DNA of 64,000 nucleotides. Source: Kribbella solani (GTDB lineage Bacteria; Actinomycetota; Actinomycetes; Propionibacteriales; Kribbellaceae). The translations under genes were made by a program, and so were the position numbers. The notes below the pieces were generated by a model. That model did not search any database and was not told the DNA's origin. It saw only the letters and a program-made list of their open reading frames with translations. Positions 56,641 through 64,000 of the stretch are shown one piece after another; positions within the stretch are counted from its first letter, which is position 1, and each line of letters starts with the position of its first letter. The stretch is from NCBI RefSeq assembly GCF_014205295.1, contig NZ_JACHNF010000001.1, positions 5,022,001-5,086,000 of the forward strand. Reading direction: 5' to 3'.

Positions 56641-56868
56641 ACTTCCACGCGTCACCCCTGTCCCCAACCCAGCACATCAAGCCGACGGCTGGGGCTACCG
56701 ACGGCAGAGGTTGGAGCAGGCCCACCGTGCCTGCTGCCAGGCGTTGGCCCTGTGCGCAGCCCAGCTCAGCAAGCCGGTGGCCGAGGCTACCGATGGAGGC
56801 GGTGGGAGCATGCCCACCGCGCCCACTTCCACGCGTGACCCCTGCCCGCAACCCAGCGCAGCGGCGCG
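56641..56868. repeat. Degenerate tandem repeat
   Basis: A motif beginning ACTTCCACGCGTSACCCCTG and continuing with CCCAACCCAGC occurs at 56641 and at 56827. Between them, AAGCCGRYGGC, GAGGCTACCGA and CCCACCG recur (for example 56700 and 56797), so about two and a half diverged copies are present. No gene covers it. Confidence 0.6.
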
Positions 56869-56901
56869 GCAGGCCAGCTGTACTTGGTCGACACCGCCCC
56901 G

Positions 56902-56993
56902 CCCATTTCGGTGGTTCACCTTCTAATTTGCCTGTTCGCCAGGCGCGTGCGGGCGGTGAACGGGCGATTTGGAAGGTGAACCGCTGAAATGGG
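56902..56993. repeat. 92-bp long hairpin in the ricT/DUF4190 spacer
   Basis: CCCATTTCGGTGGTTCACCTTC (split as CCCATTTC-GGT-GGTTCACCTTC, 56902-56923) faces GAAGGTGAACC-GCT-GAAATGGG (56972-56993). The following 17 bases on each side also pair (12 of 16 tested), giving arms of about 39 nt around a 14-base loop. It is AT-richer than its surroundings. It could be a terminator for the DUF4190 gene, a folded RNA or a small palindromic element. Confidence 0.75.
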
Positions 56994-57046
56994 GTTGGGT
57001 CGTGGTGGGGTGGGTGTTGCTGGGGTGGGAACGCAACGTCCGCAGA

Positions 57047-58051
57047 TTAGCGGTGGCTGTTTTTTACTGTGGTGGTGAGGGGGTTTTGGTTGGGGCCGTA
57101 GGCGGCGCAGATGGCTAGGCGGTCGGTGCGGGCCCACTGGGACTTGGTGGGGGTCCAGTAGGAGATCTCCAGCTCGGACTCCGCGACGGACTTGCCGACG
57201 TACGAAGCGAAGAGTGGGCCGCAGGCGCGTTCGGTGGCTTGGTCGACGCCCTTCTCGCCGGGCCAGTCGCCGGCGGGGAGATCCGGGCGCGCGAACACCT
57301 CACCGTCGTGAGACCCGTCGCACGGCTGGCGGATCACCTCGGAGTCCTGGCCCGACTCGTCGAAGCATTCGCCGATGACCAGGTCGTCGACCGACGTGGT
57401 GGGGCTGTTCGAGTACGACGAGACCGGCTGACCCGAACCGTAGTCCTCATCCGCCGACGAACCGAGCGCGATCACCAAGGTGAACAGCAGCACGTACCCG
57501 ATCGTCACCAGAGAACCGATCACCAGGCCCGCGATCGCCATGCCCTTGCCGGCCTGACCGGTGCGCTTGATCTGGACCAGGGCCGCGATTCCGAGCGCGA
57601 CACCGACCGGCGCGGACAGGCCGATGAAGATGCCGCCGATCCCGGTCGCCAGCGCGGCGGTCGCGAGACCGTTGGTGGACGCGGTGGAGCCGGGGTAACC
57701 GTAGCCGTACCCGTACGGCGCGGGCGCTTGCCCGTACGCCTGCGGGTACTGCCCCTGCCCGTAACCGGCCCCGTACGGCGGCTGCTGCCCCGGCGCCGCC
57801 CCGTAAGCCGACTGCGACCCGTACGGCGACTGCCCATAGGACGGTTGCCCAGCGGACGGTTGCCCGTACGACGGCGGCGCCTGTCCCGGCGCAACCCAAG
57901 GCGCCGACCCGGCCGGAGGCGGTTGGTGCGGCTGCGGCTGCTGTGACTGTGGTTGGGCGTACGTCGGGAACGCGCGGGTCGGTTCCGGCGGGCTGTCTTG
58001 TGGACGGTCCTGTGGGCGTTCATGTGCTGGCTCGTACGGTGGCTGACTCAC
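57047..58051 (-). CDS. DUF4190 membrane protein with Gln/Pro/Tyr-rich N terminus
   Basis: A 334-residue protein. The first 120 residues are low complexity with PYG/PSYGQ repeats (for example SYGQPSAGQPSYGQ). The DUF4190 segment has two helices (NGLATAALATGIGGIFIGLS, then GMAIAGLVIGSLVTIGYVLL) around the KRTGQAGKG motif. The C-terminal outside domain resembles septum-formation-related proteins (VIGECFDESG, PCDGSHDGEVFA). Function is unknown. GTG 58051 is the start. Confidence 0.82.
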   Translation of the reverse strand: MSQPPYEPAHERPQDRPQDSPPEPTRAFPTYAQPQSQQPQPHQPPPAGSAPWVAPGQAPPSYGQPSAGQPSYGQSPYGSQSAYGAAPGQQPPYGAGYGQGQYPQAYGQAPAPYGYGYGYPGSTASTNGLATAALATGIGGIFIGLSAPVGVALGIAALVQIKRTGQAGKGMAIAGLVIGSLVTIGYVLLFTLVIALGSSADEDYGSGQPVSSYSNSPTTSVDDLVIGECFDESGQDSEVIRQPCDGSHDGEVFARPDLPAGDWPGEKGVDQATERACGPLFASYVGKSVAESELEISYWTPTKSQWARTDRLAICAAYGPNQNPLTTTVKNSHR

Positions 58052-58076
58052 GTTTCCCCCAGTGCTTCCCGCGGGT

Positions 58077-58736
58077 CTACCGCTGCGATCCGCGCATCGT
58101 ACCGGTCAGCCGGGTTCCCGGCATGCCGACCAGGCACAGTACGTTGCCGTCAGCAACAGCACGATTTTCCAGTACGACGTAGTACATGTCCAGCTCGGAC
58201 CGCTCGTACGGCTTGCCGACGAAGTCCACGAACGCCCCGGCGCACTGCTGCGTCGCCACCGCCGCGGTCTGGGCGGTCGGCAGCCCGGCCAGCGCGGCCG
58301 GCACCTTCGCGTACGCCTCGCCGCTGTGTGCCCCGGCGCAATCCGCGATCCGGACCAGCTGCAGCGAGGACGCGTCCAGATCGGCGTCGAAACAGCGGCC
58401 GACCTCGACCTTCGAGATCGGGACGGTGCGGCCGATTCCGGCCCGTTGCTCGCCGATCAGGTTCATCGTGACGGCGACGCCGATCGCGATCACCCAGCAC
58501 AGCGACAGCAGCAGCGCCGCCTGCGCGAGCCGTTTCCCCTGGCTGCCGGTGCGTTTGATCCGGCGCAGCGCGAGCAGGCCGAGGACGACCGCGAGCGGTA
58601 CCAGGCCGGGCAGGCTGGTCGCGAGCGCCGCCACCGCGTACCCGTCCGGTTTCCGCTTCGGCTCCGGGACGCCCTCCAGCCAGGACTCAGCCGACGGCAA
58701 CGACGGCCGCGCGGGCTGGATCGGGGAGGTGTTCAT
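58077..58736 (-). CDS. DUF4190/septum-formation-like membrane protein
   Basis: A 219-residue paralogue of the gene downstream without the repetitive N terminus. It shows the same two-helix segment with RRIKRTGSQGKRLAQAALLL and the same outside domain (EVGRCFDADLDASSL, then ADCAGAHSGEAYA, YVVLENRAV). The pair is separated by only 25 bp, so it is probably an old tandem duplication. The role is not known. Confidence 0.82.
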   Translation of the reverse strand: MNTSPIQPARPSLPSAESWLEGVPEPKRKPDGYAVAALATSLPGLVPLAVVLGLLALRRIKRTGSQGKRLAQAALLLSLCWVIAIGVAVTMNLIGEQRAGIGRTVPISKVEVGRCFDADLDASSLQLVRIADCAGAHSGEAYAKVPAALAGLPTAQTAAVATQQCAGAFVDFVGKPYERSELDMYYVVLENRAVADGNVLCLVGMPGTRLTGTMRGSQR

Positions 58737-58871
58737 CGGCGTCCGTTCGGAACTGTGGCACCGAGCGGTTCACTTCGCCCGGACACTCAGTCATCGGACC
58801 TGCCGGTCTCGGTGTTACACCGCCCGCCTGCCGCCGTGACACAGGCCTCACGAGACCTTCTCAGCGGACGC

Positions 58872-60080
58872 TCAGCGAGCCGGCCGGCGCGGGATGCTGA
58901 AACCGTCGCTGCTGCCCTCGAACAGCCCGACCGTCATCGCCTCGAGCGCGATCAGCGGCGCGACGTTCGCCTCGATCGCCTCCCGGCAGGTGGCGATCGC
59001 GTCGATCCGGCGGATCGTCTGCTCGGGCGTCGTACAAGCGCCGAGCTGCTCGATCTGCTGCCCCAGCTCGGCGTTGATCAGCTCGCTGCCGGAGCGTGTC
59101 TGGACCACCAGCACGTCCCGGTACAGCGCCATCAGGTCGACCAGCGAGCGGTCCAGCACGTCGCGCTCCCAGCGCTTGGCGCGGGCCTTCTGCTGGTCCT
59201 CCAGCTCCTTCAGCGCCGCGTTCGCCTCCCGGGGCTTGGCGCCTTTCGTACCGACCCCGAGCGCCTGTTCGAGCGCGGACCGTTCCTTCTCGTCGACCTT
59301 CTCCGCGCTGGCCTTGGCCTCCACCTTGGCGGCTTCGAGCAGTTGCTGCGCGGCTTTCAGGCAGGCACCGAGGTCACGCAGCGTGAACGGAACCTCCAGT
59401 ACGTTGCTGCGCCGCTCCCGAACCGCCTCGTCCCGGGCCAGCGCCCGTGCCCGGCCGATGTGACCCTGGGCCGCCCGCGCCGCGAACCAGGCCAGCTCCT
59501 GATCCACTTCGAGCTTGCGGCCGAGCATCTCCGCGACGGCCGCGACCGGCGGCGTACGCAGCACCAGCAGCCGGCATCGGGACCGGATCGTCGGTACGAC
59601 GTCCTCGACCGTCGGCGCGCACAGCACCCAGACGGTACGCGGCGCGGGCTCCTCGATGCTCTTCAGCAGCGCGTCGGCGGCCTGCTCGGTAAGGCGGTCC
59701 GCGTCCTCGACCACCATCACCTGCCAACGGCCCTGGGTCGGGCTCATCGCGGCCCGGCGGACCAGCTCGCGGACCTCGCTGACCCGGATCGACAGCAGCT
59801 CGGTCCGGATCAGGGAGATGTCGGGGTGGGCGCCGGTGAGCGCCGTACGGCACTCGTTGCACTCGCCGCAGCCCTCGTTCGGGCACTGCAGCGCCGCCGC
59901 GAACGCACGCCCCGCGTTCGACCGGCCGGACCCGGGCGGCCCGGTGATCAGCCACGCATGCGTCATCCCGGCGACCGCCGGCCCACTCTCCCCACGCAAC
60001 ACCGCCGCGGCACCCCCGACAGCCTTCCGCAGCACGGCAACCGCCGGCTCCTGGCCGACCAGGTCGTCCCAAACACTCAT
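58872..60080 (-). CDS. holB: DNA polymerase III subunit delta'
   Basis: A 402-residue clamp-loader subunit. The N-terminal AAA+ domain has WDDLVGQEPAVAVLRKAV, Walker-like GPPGSGRSNAGRAFA (Lys replaced by Arg), and the zinc module CPNEGCGECNEC. The sensor 1 region is VVEDADRLTEQAADALLK followed by SIEEP. The C-terminal helical domain has an extra coiled, Lys/Glu-rich stretch (ALGVGTKGAKPREANAALKE). It helps load the beta clamp. Its ATG overlaps the tmk fusion's stop (ATGA), so the two are coupled. Confidence 0.95.
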   Translation of the reverse strand: MSVWDDLVGQEPAVAVLRKAVGGAAAVLRGESGPAVAGMTHAWLITGPPGSGRSNAGRAFAAALQCPNEGCGECNECRTALTGAHPDISLIRTELLSIRVSEVRELVRRAAMSPTQGRWQVMVVEDADRLTEQAADALLKSIEEPAPRTVWVLCAPTVEDVVPTIRSRCRLLVLRTPPVAAVAEMLGRKLEVDQELAWFAARAAQGHIGRARALARDEAVRERRSNVLEVPFTLRDLGACLKAAQQLLEAAKVEAKASAEKVDEKERSALEQALGVGTKGAKPREANAALKELEDQQKARAKRWERDVLDRSLVDLMALYRDVLVVQTRSGSELINAELGQQIEQLGACTTPEQTIRRIDAIATCREAIEANVAPLIALEAMTVGLFEGSSDGFSIPRRPAR

Positions 60081-62062
60081 AGGTCCACCTTGGGCAGTAG
60101 CGGTTCGAGTCTGGCGCGGATCTGTTTGGCGATGTCTTCGCGGTCCTGTGTCGCGTCGACCACCAGGTAGTGCTGCGGCTCGGCGGCGGCCAGTTCGAGG
60201 AAGGCGTGCCGGACCCGCTCGTGGAAGTCGTCGGACTGCGCCTCGATCCGGTCCCGCTCGGTGAACCGGCCGAGACCGCGCTTCGGCGGCAGGTCAAGCA
60301 GGACGGTCAGGTTCGGCCTGAGGTCGTCAGTGGCCCAGCGGTTCACCCGCTCGACGTCGGACAGGTCGAGATCCCGGCCGGACCCCTGGTACGCCAGCGC
60401 GGAGTCGACGTACCGGTCGGTGATGACGACCGCACCGGCTTTCAAGGCGGGTTTGATCACCGAATCGACGTGCTCGGCCTTGTCCGCCGCATAGAGCAGC
60501 GCCTCCGCGCGGTGCGAGATGTCGCCGGTGGCCGGGTCCAGGACGATCTGCCGCAGGGTCTTGCCGAGCTCGGTCGCACCGGGCTCGCGGGTCAGCAGCA
60601 CTTGCTGGCCCCGCTCTTCCAGCCACTGGACCAGCAGGGCGGACTGCGTCGACTTCCCGGCGCCCTCGCCGCCTTCGAGCGCGATGAACAACCCGGTCGT
60701 CGGGTAGTCGCCCCGGGTCTTGCCGAAACTGCGCCGCACGTCCCGCCAGAACGGAACGCCCGGCCGGTCGTCCATCTGCCGCCAGGCGAGCAGCCCGATC
60801 ACCCCGGCCAGGATCGCGGCCGCCAGCATCGTCATCGAGGCACCGTTGTACGTCGCCGAGTGCCCGCCGATGGTCCAGGTGTGCCGCCCGATCGCGCCGG
60901 CGGCGAACGGCGCGATCGCCAGCGTGATCGCGAGTACGGTCCGGACCGCCGACTGGACGAAGGCGAACGTCCGCCCACGGACCGCGTCCGGCACCTCCAA
61001 CCCGAGCAGCGTGTACCCGGAGACCCACGACGCGCCGGCGCAGAAGCCGAGCAGGATCGCGATCATGGTGGCGATCTCGAGCTGCTGGATCAACGCCAGC
61101 CCGGTCAGGCAGATGCCGGAACCGACCAGGCCGGCCGCGAACAGCCGGCGCCGGGACAGCCCGGAGAAAATCCGCGGGCCGAAGCCCATCCCGAGCGCGA
61201 GCCCACCGAACACGGCGCCGAACAACAGACCGTACCCGGGATCGCCGGCGCCGAGATCCTCGACGTACGTGCGGCCGAGACCGATCACGACCGCGCCGGC
61301 CGCGAAGGCTCCGGAGATGCCGACGACCAGGCCGCGGACCACCGGCGTACCGGTGACGTACGACCAGCCTTCGACCATCGTCCGCCACAGCGTCGGGTGG
61401 TCCTCGTGGTCGTGCACCGCGCGGCCGATCTCGGCGACGGAGACGATCGCGAAGGCCGAGATCGCAAAGGTGGCGGCGTTCACGTACACGGCCAGGTCGA
61501 TGGAGAAGTTGCCGGCCCAGCGGGTGACCAGGGTGATCGCGGTGAAGATCGCGGCCGCCGGAAGCGCGGAACCGTACGTGGTGATCAGGCTCAGCTGGTT
61601 GGCCGCCTCGAGCCGGTGCCGGGGCACCAGGTTCGGCACGCTGGCGTCCTTGGCCGGGCCCCAGATCAGGCTGACGATCTCGATCAGTACGGTCGCGATC
61701 AGCAGCCAGGTCAGCGTCCCGACCAGCGGGATCGTGACGAAGAACGCGGCCCGGACCAGGTCGCCGACGATCATCGTCGCCCGCCGGTCCAGCCGGTCCG
61801 CGACCCAGCCGGCCACCGGCCCCATCACCAGCGCCGGCAGCACCCGGAGGAACAGCACGCCGCCGATCGCGAAGTTCGCCAGCTGGTAGTTGTCGCCGGC
61901 GAACGACTTCGCCATCGCGGTCAGCGCCAGCAGACCGATCCAGTCACCCAGGCTGGACAGGCCGAAGCCGATCCACAGCCGCCGGAACGCCCGGATGCGC
62001 AACACCGCGCGCACGTCGTGCGACGGTGCAGGATCGGTCAACGGGTCATAGGCCTCCGGCAC
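60077..62062 (-). CDS. tmk: MFS transporter fused to dTMP kinase
   Basis: A 661-residue fusion. Residues 1-430 are a 12-helix MFS domain (IRAFRRLWIGFGLSSLGDWI, VAGWVADRLDRRATMI). From about residue 457 follows a full thymidylate kinase: FIALEGGEGAGKSTQ (P loop), LLTREPGATELG (TREPG), ITDRYVDSALAYQG (DRY) and a lid region with Arg. Tmk makes dTDP from dTMP, an essential step. The fusion is known from Nocardioidaceae relatives. GTG 62062 lies six bases after TAGGCT, indicating a leaderless message. HolB overlaps by four bases. The function of the membrane part is unknown. Confidence 0.95.
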   Translation of the reverse strand: MPEAYDPLTDPAPSHDVRAVLRIRAFRRLWIGFGLSSLGDWIGLLALTAMAKSFAGDNYQLANFAIGGVLFLRVLPALVMGPVAGWVADRLDRRATMIVGDLVRAAFFVTIPLVGTLTWLLIATVLIEIVSLIWGPAKDASVPNLVPRHRLEAANQLSLITTYGSALPAAAIFTAITLVTRWAGNFSIDLAVYVNAATFAISAFAIVSVAEIGRAVHDHEDHPTLWRTMVEGWSYVTGTPVVRGLVVGISGAFAAGAVVIGLGRTYVEDLGAGDPGYGLLFGAVFGGLALGMGFGPRIFSGLSRRRLFAAGLVGSGICLTGLALIQQLEIATMIAILLGFCAGASWVSGYTLLGLEVPDAVRGRTFAFVQSAVRTVLAITLAIAPFAAGAIGRHTWTIGGHSATYNGASMTMLAAAILAGVIGLLAWRQMDDRPGVPFWRDVRRSFGKTRGDYPTTGLFIALEGGEGAGKSTQSALLVQWLEERGQQVLLTREPGATELGKTLRQIVLDPATGDISHRAEALLYAADKAEHVDSVIKPALKAGAVVITDRYVDSALAYQGSGRDLDLSDVERVNRWATDDLRPNLTVLLDLPPKRGLGRFTERDRIEAQSDDFHERVRHAFLELAAAEPQHYLVVDATQDREDIAKQIRARLEPLLPKVDL

Positions 62063-62071
62063 GCCTAAAGC

Positions 62072-63169
62072 CTAGTAGGCCGCGTGGACAGCCTGAGTCA
62101 GCGCGTCCAGTGCCGCCTTCAGCTCGGTCGGGGCCGGGAAGCCGAAGCCGAGGCGGAAGACGCGCGGCTCGTCCCCGAACCAGTCGCCATCGGCGAGCCG
62201 TACGCCCAGCTCAGCCGTCGTACGCCGGAACCGTGCGAGGTCCACATCCGGCTTCAAGCGGATCACGCACAACGCGCCGGCGTCGGGGCGTACCCACTCC
62301 ACCGACTGGTTGTTCCGCACCCAGTCCGCGGTGATCTGCAGGTTCTCCTCCAGCCAGGACCTCCGGTGCGCCAAGATCGTGTCCTCCTGCTCGAACAGCC
62401 GAACCGCCAGCGCCTCGCAGACCGGGGACGCGGACACGACGGTATTGAACTTGGCCGTCACCAGTTGCTCCACCAGCTTGTCGTCGGTGCTGACTACCCA
62501 TCCGATGCGCAATCCGGCCGCTCCATGGCACTTCGACAACGACGCCACCGATATGACCTTCAGGCCGAGGCTCACTGCTGTGTCCGCGACCGGATCGTCG
62601 CCGTACGTCGCGCTGCGGTAGGTCTCGTCTACCAAGAGGTAGGCGTCCGGACAGATCTCCGTCATCGCTGCGACCACCTCCTGCAGGACAGTGCGCGGGA
62701 TGGCGGTGCCGGACGGGTTCTGCGGTGTTGCCAGGCTGACCAGCTTGGTGTCGGGCGTGAGCTTGGCGCGTACCGCGTCGGCTGTGAGCTGGTACGCGTC
62801 GTCGAACGTCAGCGGGATCACTTGCACGTCCGCGCCCAGCGACTCGTACGTGGTGCGGGTCATCGGGAAGAGCGGTGCGGTCGTGACGACCTGTCCGCCG
62901 GCGTCCGCGAGAAGGTAGGAGAGCAGGAAGATGCCGTGCATTCCGCCGACCGTGACGACGACCTGGTCCGGGCGTACGCCGTGGCGGTCGGCGATCGCGG
63001 TACGCAACCGGGCGTCGCCGTCGGCCGTACCGTAACCGAGCTCTAGGTCCGCCAGCTCCGGCGTCAGCAGGTCCGCGAGCCGGAGGTCCGGGCCGTAGCT
63101 CTCGCCCAGGTCGTGCTGAACGTGCTCAGCGGTCAGGGACATGATCTGGTGACGCGGAAAAGTGGGCAT
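62072..63169 (-). CDS. PLP-dependent aminotransferase (class I/II)
   Basis: A 365-residue fold-type I aminotransferase. LELGYGTADGDARLRTAIAD, TVGGMHGIFLLSYLLADAGG, LVSLATPQNPSGTAIP (substrate/Asn motif), YLLVDETYRS (PLP Asp), and the PLP Lys in ISVASLSKCHGAAGLRIGW are present. The substrate is unknown; such enzymes act on aromatic or branched amino acids. It is divergent from a MocR regulator with CCAAT/ATTGG dyads, which probably controls it. ATG 63169 is the expected start. Confidence 0.9.
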   Translation of the reverse strand: MPTFPRHQIMSLTAEHVQHDLGESYGPDLRLADLLTPELADLELGYGTADGDARLRTAIADRHGVRPDQVVVTVGGMHGIFLLSYLLADAGGQVVTTAPLFPMTRTTYESLGADVQVIPLTFDDAYQLTADAVRAKLTPDTKLVSLATPQNPSGTAIPRTVLQEVVAAMTEICPDAYLLVDETYRSATYGDDPVADTAVSLGLKVISVASLSKCHGAAGLRIGWVVSTDDKLVEQLVTAKFNTVVSASPVCEALAVRLFEQEDTILAHRRSWLEENLQITADWVRNNQSVEWVRPDAGALCVIRLKPDVDLARFRRTTAELGVRLADGDWFGDEPRVFRLGFGFPAPTELKAALDALTQAVHAAY

Positions 63170-63207
63170 ACGGCCATGGTTCCGGCCGATCGGTGGTGTC
63201 TGCAGAG

Positions 63208-63263
63208 CCAATCGGGCAGAATTGGTTCGCAGATGAGACCAATCGAAGTGGTTGACCGATTGG
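63208..63263. promoter_or_regulatory. CCAAT/ATTGG dyads at the second MocR gene
   Basis: CCAAT (63208-63212) faces ATTGG (63221-63225) across 8 bases. A second pair, CCAATCG (63239-63245) and CGATTGG (63257-63263), lies inside the first codons. The same half sites occur at the first MocR gene (44801-44819), supporting an operator role. Confidence 0.55.
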
Positions 63264-64000
63264 GCCGCTGGTCCTCCGGCCGCGGCCCGCTGTACGTGCT
63301 GCTCGCGACGCGGCTCCGGCAACTCATCGACGACGGCGATCTCCCGCCTGGTGCAGTCCTACCGCCAGACCGTGCACTGGCCGGCGCACTGGCAGTCGGG
63401 CGTACCACGGTGGTCGCCGCGTACGACCTGCTCCGTGCTGAAGGGCGCATCACCCGCCGGCAGGGCAGTGGTACGCGAGTGGCCGGCGTACCGTCCGGAG
63501 CGCAGGTACTGGATGCACCGGTCGACCCCCTGTTCCTGGATTCACTGGAAGCACGTGACGACGACGTACTGCTCGCCATCTGCGCGGCTCCAGGCGATCC
63601 ACCAAAGGAGTTGGCCGAGGCGTACGTACGGATCGCCCCGGAGCTCGCTGCACTTGAAGACGACATCGGCTACTACCCGTACGGGCATCCGGCTTTGCGG
63701 CAGGCACTGGCTGATCGCTACACGGCCCGTGGCGTGGCTACGCGTGTAGAGCAAGTCATGGTGACCAACGGGGGTCAGCAAGCGTTGTCGTTGCTCGCAC
63801 ATGCGTTGGTGTCGCCGGGAGATCGGGTGCTGGTGGAGGCGCCGACGTACCCGGGTGCGCTGGAGGCGTTCCGGGAGCAGGGAGCCGTGCTGCATGGACT
63901 ACCGGTCGGGCTGGAAGGCATCGAGGCGGCCGTCCGGGAGCGGCGTCCCGCGGTTGCCTATGTCGTTCCGACGTACCACAACCCCACTGGGGCGGTGATG
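63233..64000 (+). CDS. MocR family regulator, 3' end outside window
   Basis: Reading from ATG 63233, 256 codons are open to the window edge. The N-terminal GntR-type winged helix is YVLLATRLRQLIDDGDLPPG then LAVGRTTVVAAYDLLRAEG and RQGSGTRVAG. The aminotransferase domain begins with IGYYPYGHPALRQALADRY, MVTNGGQQALSLLAHALVSP and VEAPTYPGALEAF, and ends in VVPTYHNPTGAVM, the Asn motif of PLP enzymes. The PLP Lys would be beyond the edge. It is divergent from the aminotransferase gene, which is probably its target. Confidence 0.9.
   Translation, partial: MRPIEVVDRLGRWSSGRGPLYVLLATRLRQLIDDGDLPPGAVLPPDRALAGALAVGRTTVVAAYDLLRAEGRITRRQGSGTRVAGVPSGAQVLDAPVDPLFLDSLEARDDDVLLAICAAPGDPPKELAEAYVRIAPELAALEDDIGYYPYGHPALRQALADRYTARGVATRVEQVMVTNGGQQALSLLAHALVSPGDRVLVEAPTYPGALEAFREQGAVLHGLPVGLEGIEAAVRERRPAVAYVVPTYHNPTGAVM

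Noticed and set aside
56639..56919. Two overlapping reverse frames (70 and 74 codons) in the ricT spacer
   Set aside because: They are caused by the degenerate repeat; no good RBS, and phrases repeat between frames. I kept the repeat itself as a finding.
60170..62068. A 632-codon plus-strand frame opposite tmk
   Set aside because: Composition (Arg, Gln, Asp, His, Pro) is that of a complementary frame, and the minus-strand fusion is unmistakable.
63252..63749. A 165-codon plus frame at the window end
   Set aside because: Out of frame with the MocR gene that starts at 63233 and runs open to the edge with clear GntR and aminotransferase motifs.

Overview
The window is very GC-rich, gene-dense DNA from an actinobacterium. 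GTG starts, GTGA/ATGA stop-start overlaps, frequent GTAC in the codon choice, a DUF3073 gene beside purM-purF, a RicT-TAP hydrolase-holB-tmk cluster, a dTMP kinase fused to an MFS transporter, Crp/c-di-AMP control of a cell-wall hydrolase and MocR regulators all fit Nocardioidaceae. Kribbella is my best guess (inference; no search was run). It looks like ordinary chromosome with one small tRNA-associated insertion.

Layout. 1-4.8 kb: tail of a transporter, CPBP membrane protease, AlkD-type DNA repair, SDR oxidoreductase, STAS anti-anti-sigma factor, polyprenol-phosphate mannose synthase, small zinc peptidase. 4.86-6.65 kb: tRNA-Glu, tRNA-Asp and tRNA-Phe. The 3' end of tRNA-Phe is repeated exactly (40 bp) 1,422 bp downstream, bounding a mini-island with a toxin/antitoxin-like pair and a frameshifted P-loop phosphotransferase; the probable tRNA terminator lies beyond the second copy. 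6.7-10.6 kb: an unknown membrane protein, then a coupled XRE-sensor/glycosyltransferase pair of unknown role and a GNAT. 10.7-16 kb: class C beta-lactamase-like hydrolase, MFS exporter with divergent TetR, YegP, YciI-like protein, threonine/serine dehydratase. 16-21 kb: NlpC/P60 wall hydrolase behind a c-di-AMP riboswitch and a perfect Crp-type site, then a NarL-type two-component system divergent from an ABC-2 exporter.

21-34 kb: DUF3073, purM, purF, a 40-residue secreted peptide divergent from a LuxR-type regulator, the three-gene proton-translocating transhydrogenase pntAA-pntAB-pntB, an M20 dipeptidase, two secreted proteins and a Ser/Thr kinase. 34-41 kb: metallophosphoesterase, a LytS/LytTR-like two-component system, and two sodium:solute symporters each with a small membrane partner; the second is ActP-like. 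41-49.5 kb: MBL-fold protein/MerR pair, CYTH-CHAD protein, methyltransferase with a coupled 46-residue membrane peptide, a MocR regulator, and a cobalamin-riboswitch-controlled corrinoid importer that has binding protein and two permeases but no ATPase gene here.

49.5-64 kb: lipoprotein, MFS exporter, six-repeat secreted lectin, SCP2-like protein, TAP-type secreted peptidase coupled to RicT, a repeat-rich spacer with a 92-bp hairpin, two DUF4190 paralogues, holB coupled to an MFS-Tmk fusion, and an aminotransferase divergent from a second MocR regulator cut by the window end.

The best leads are the tRNA-Phe mini-island, the XRE/glycosyltransferase cassette, the secreted-peptide/regulator pair, and the ATPase-less cobalamin operon whose 3' end carries an inverted-repeat scar.
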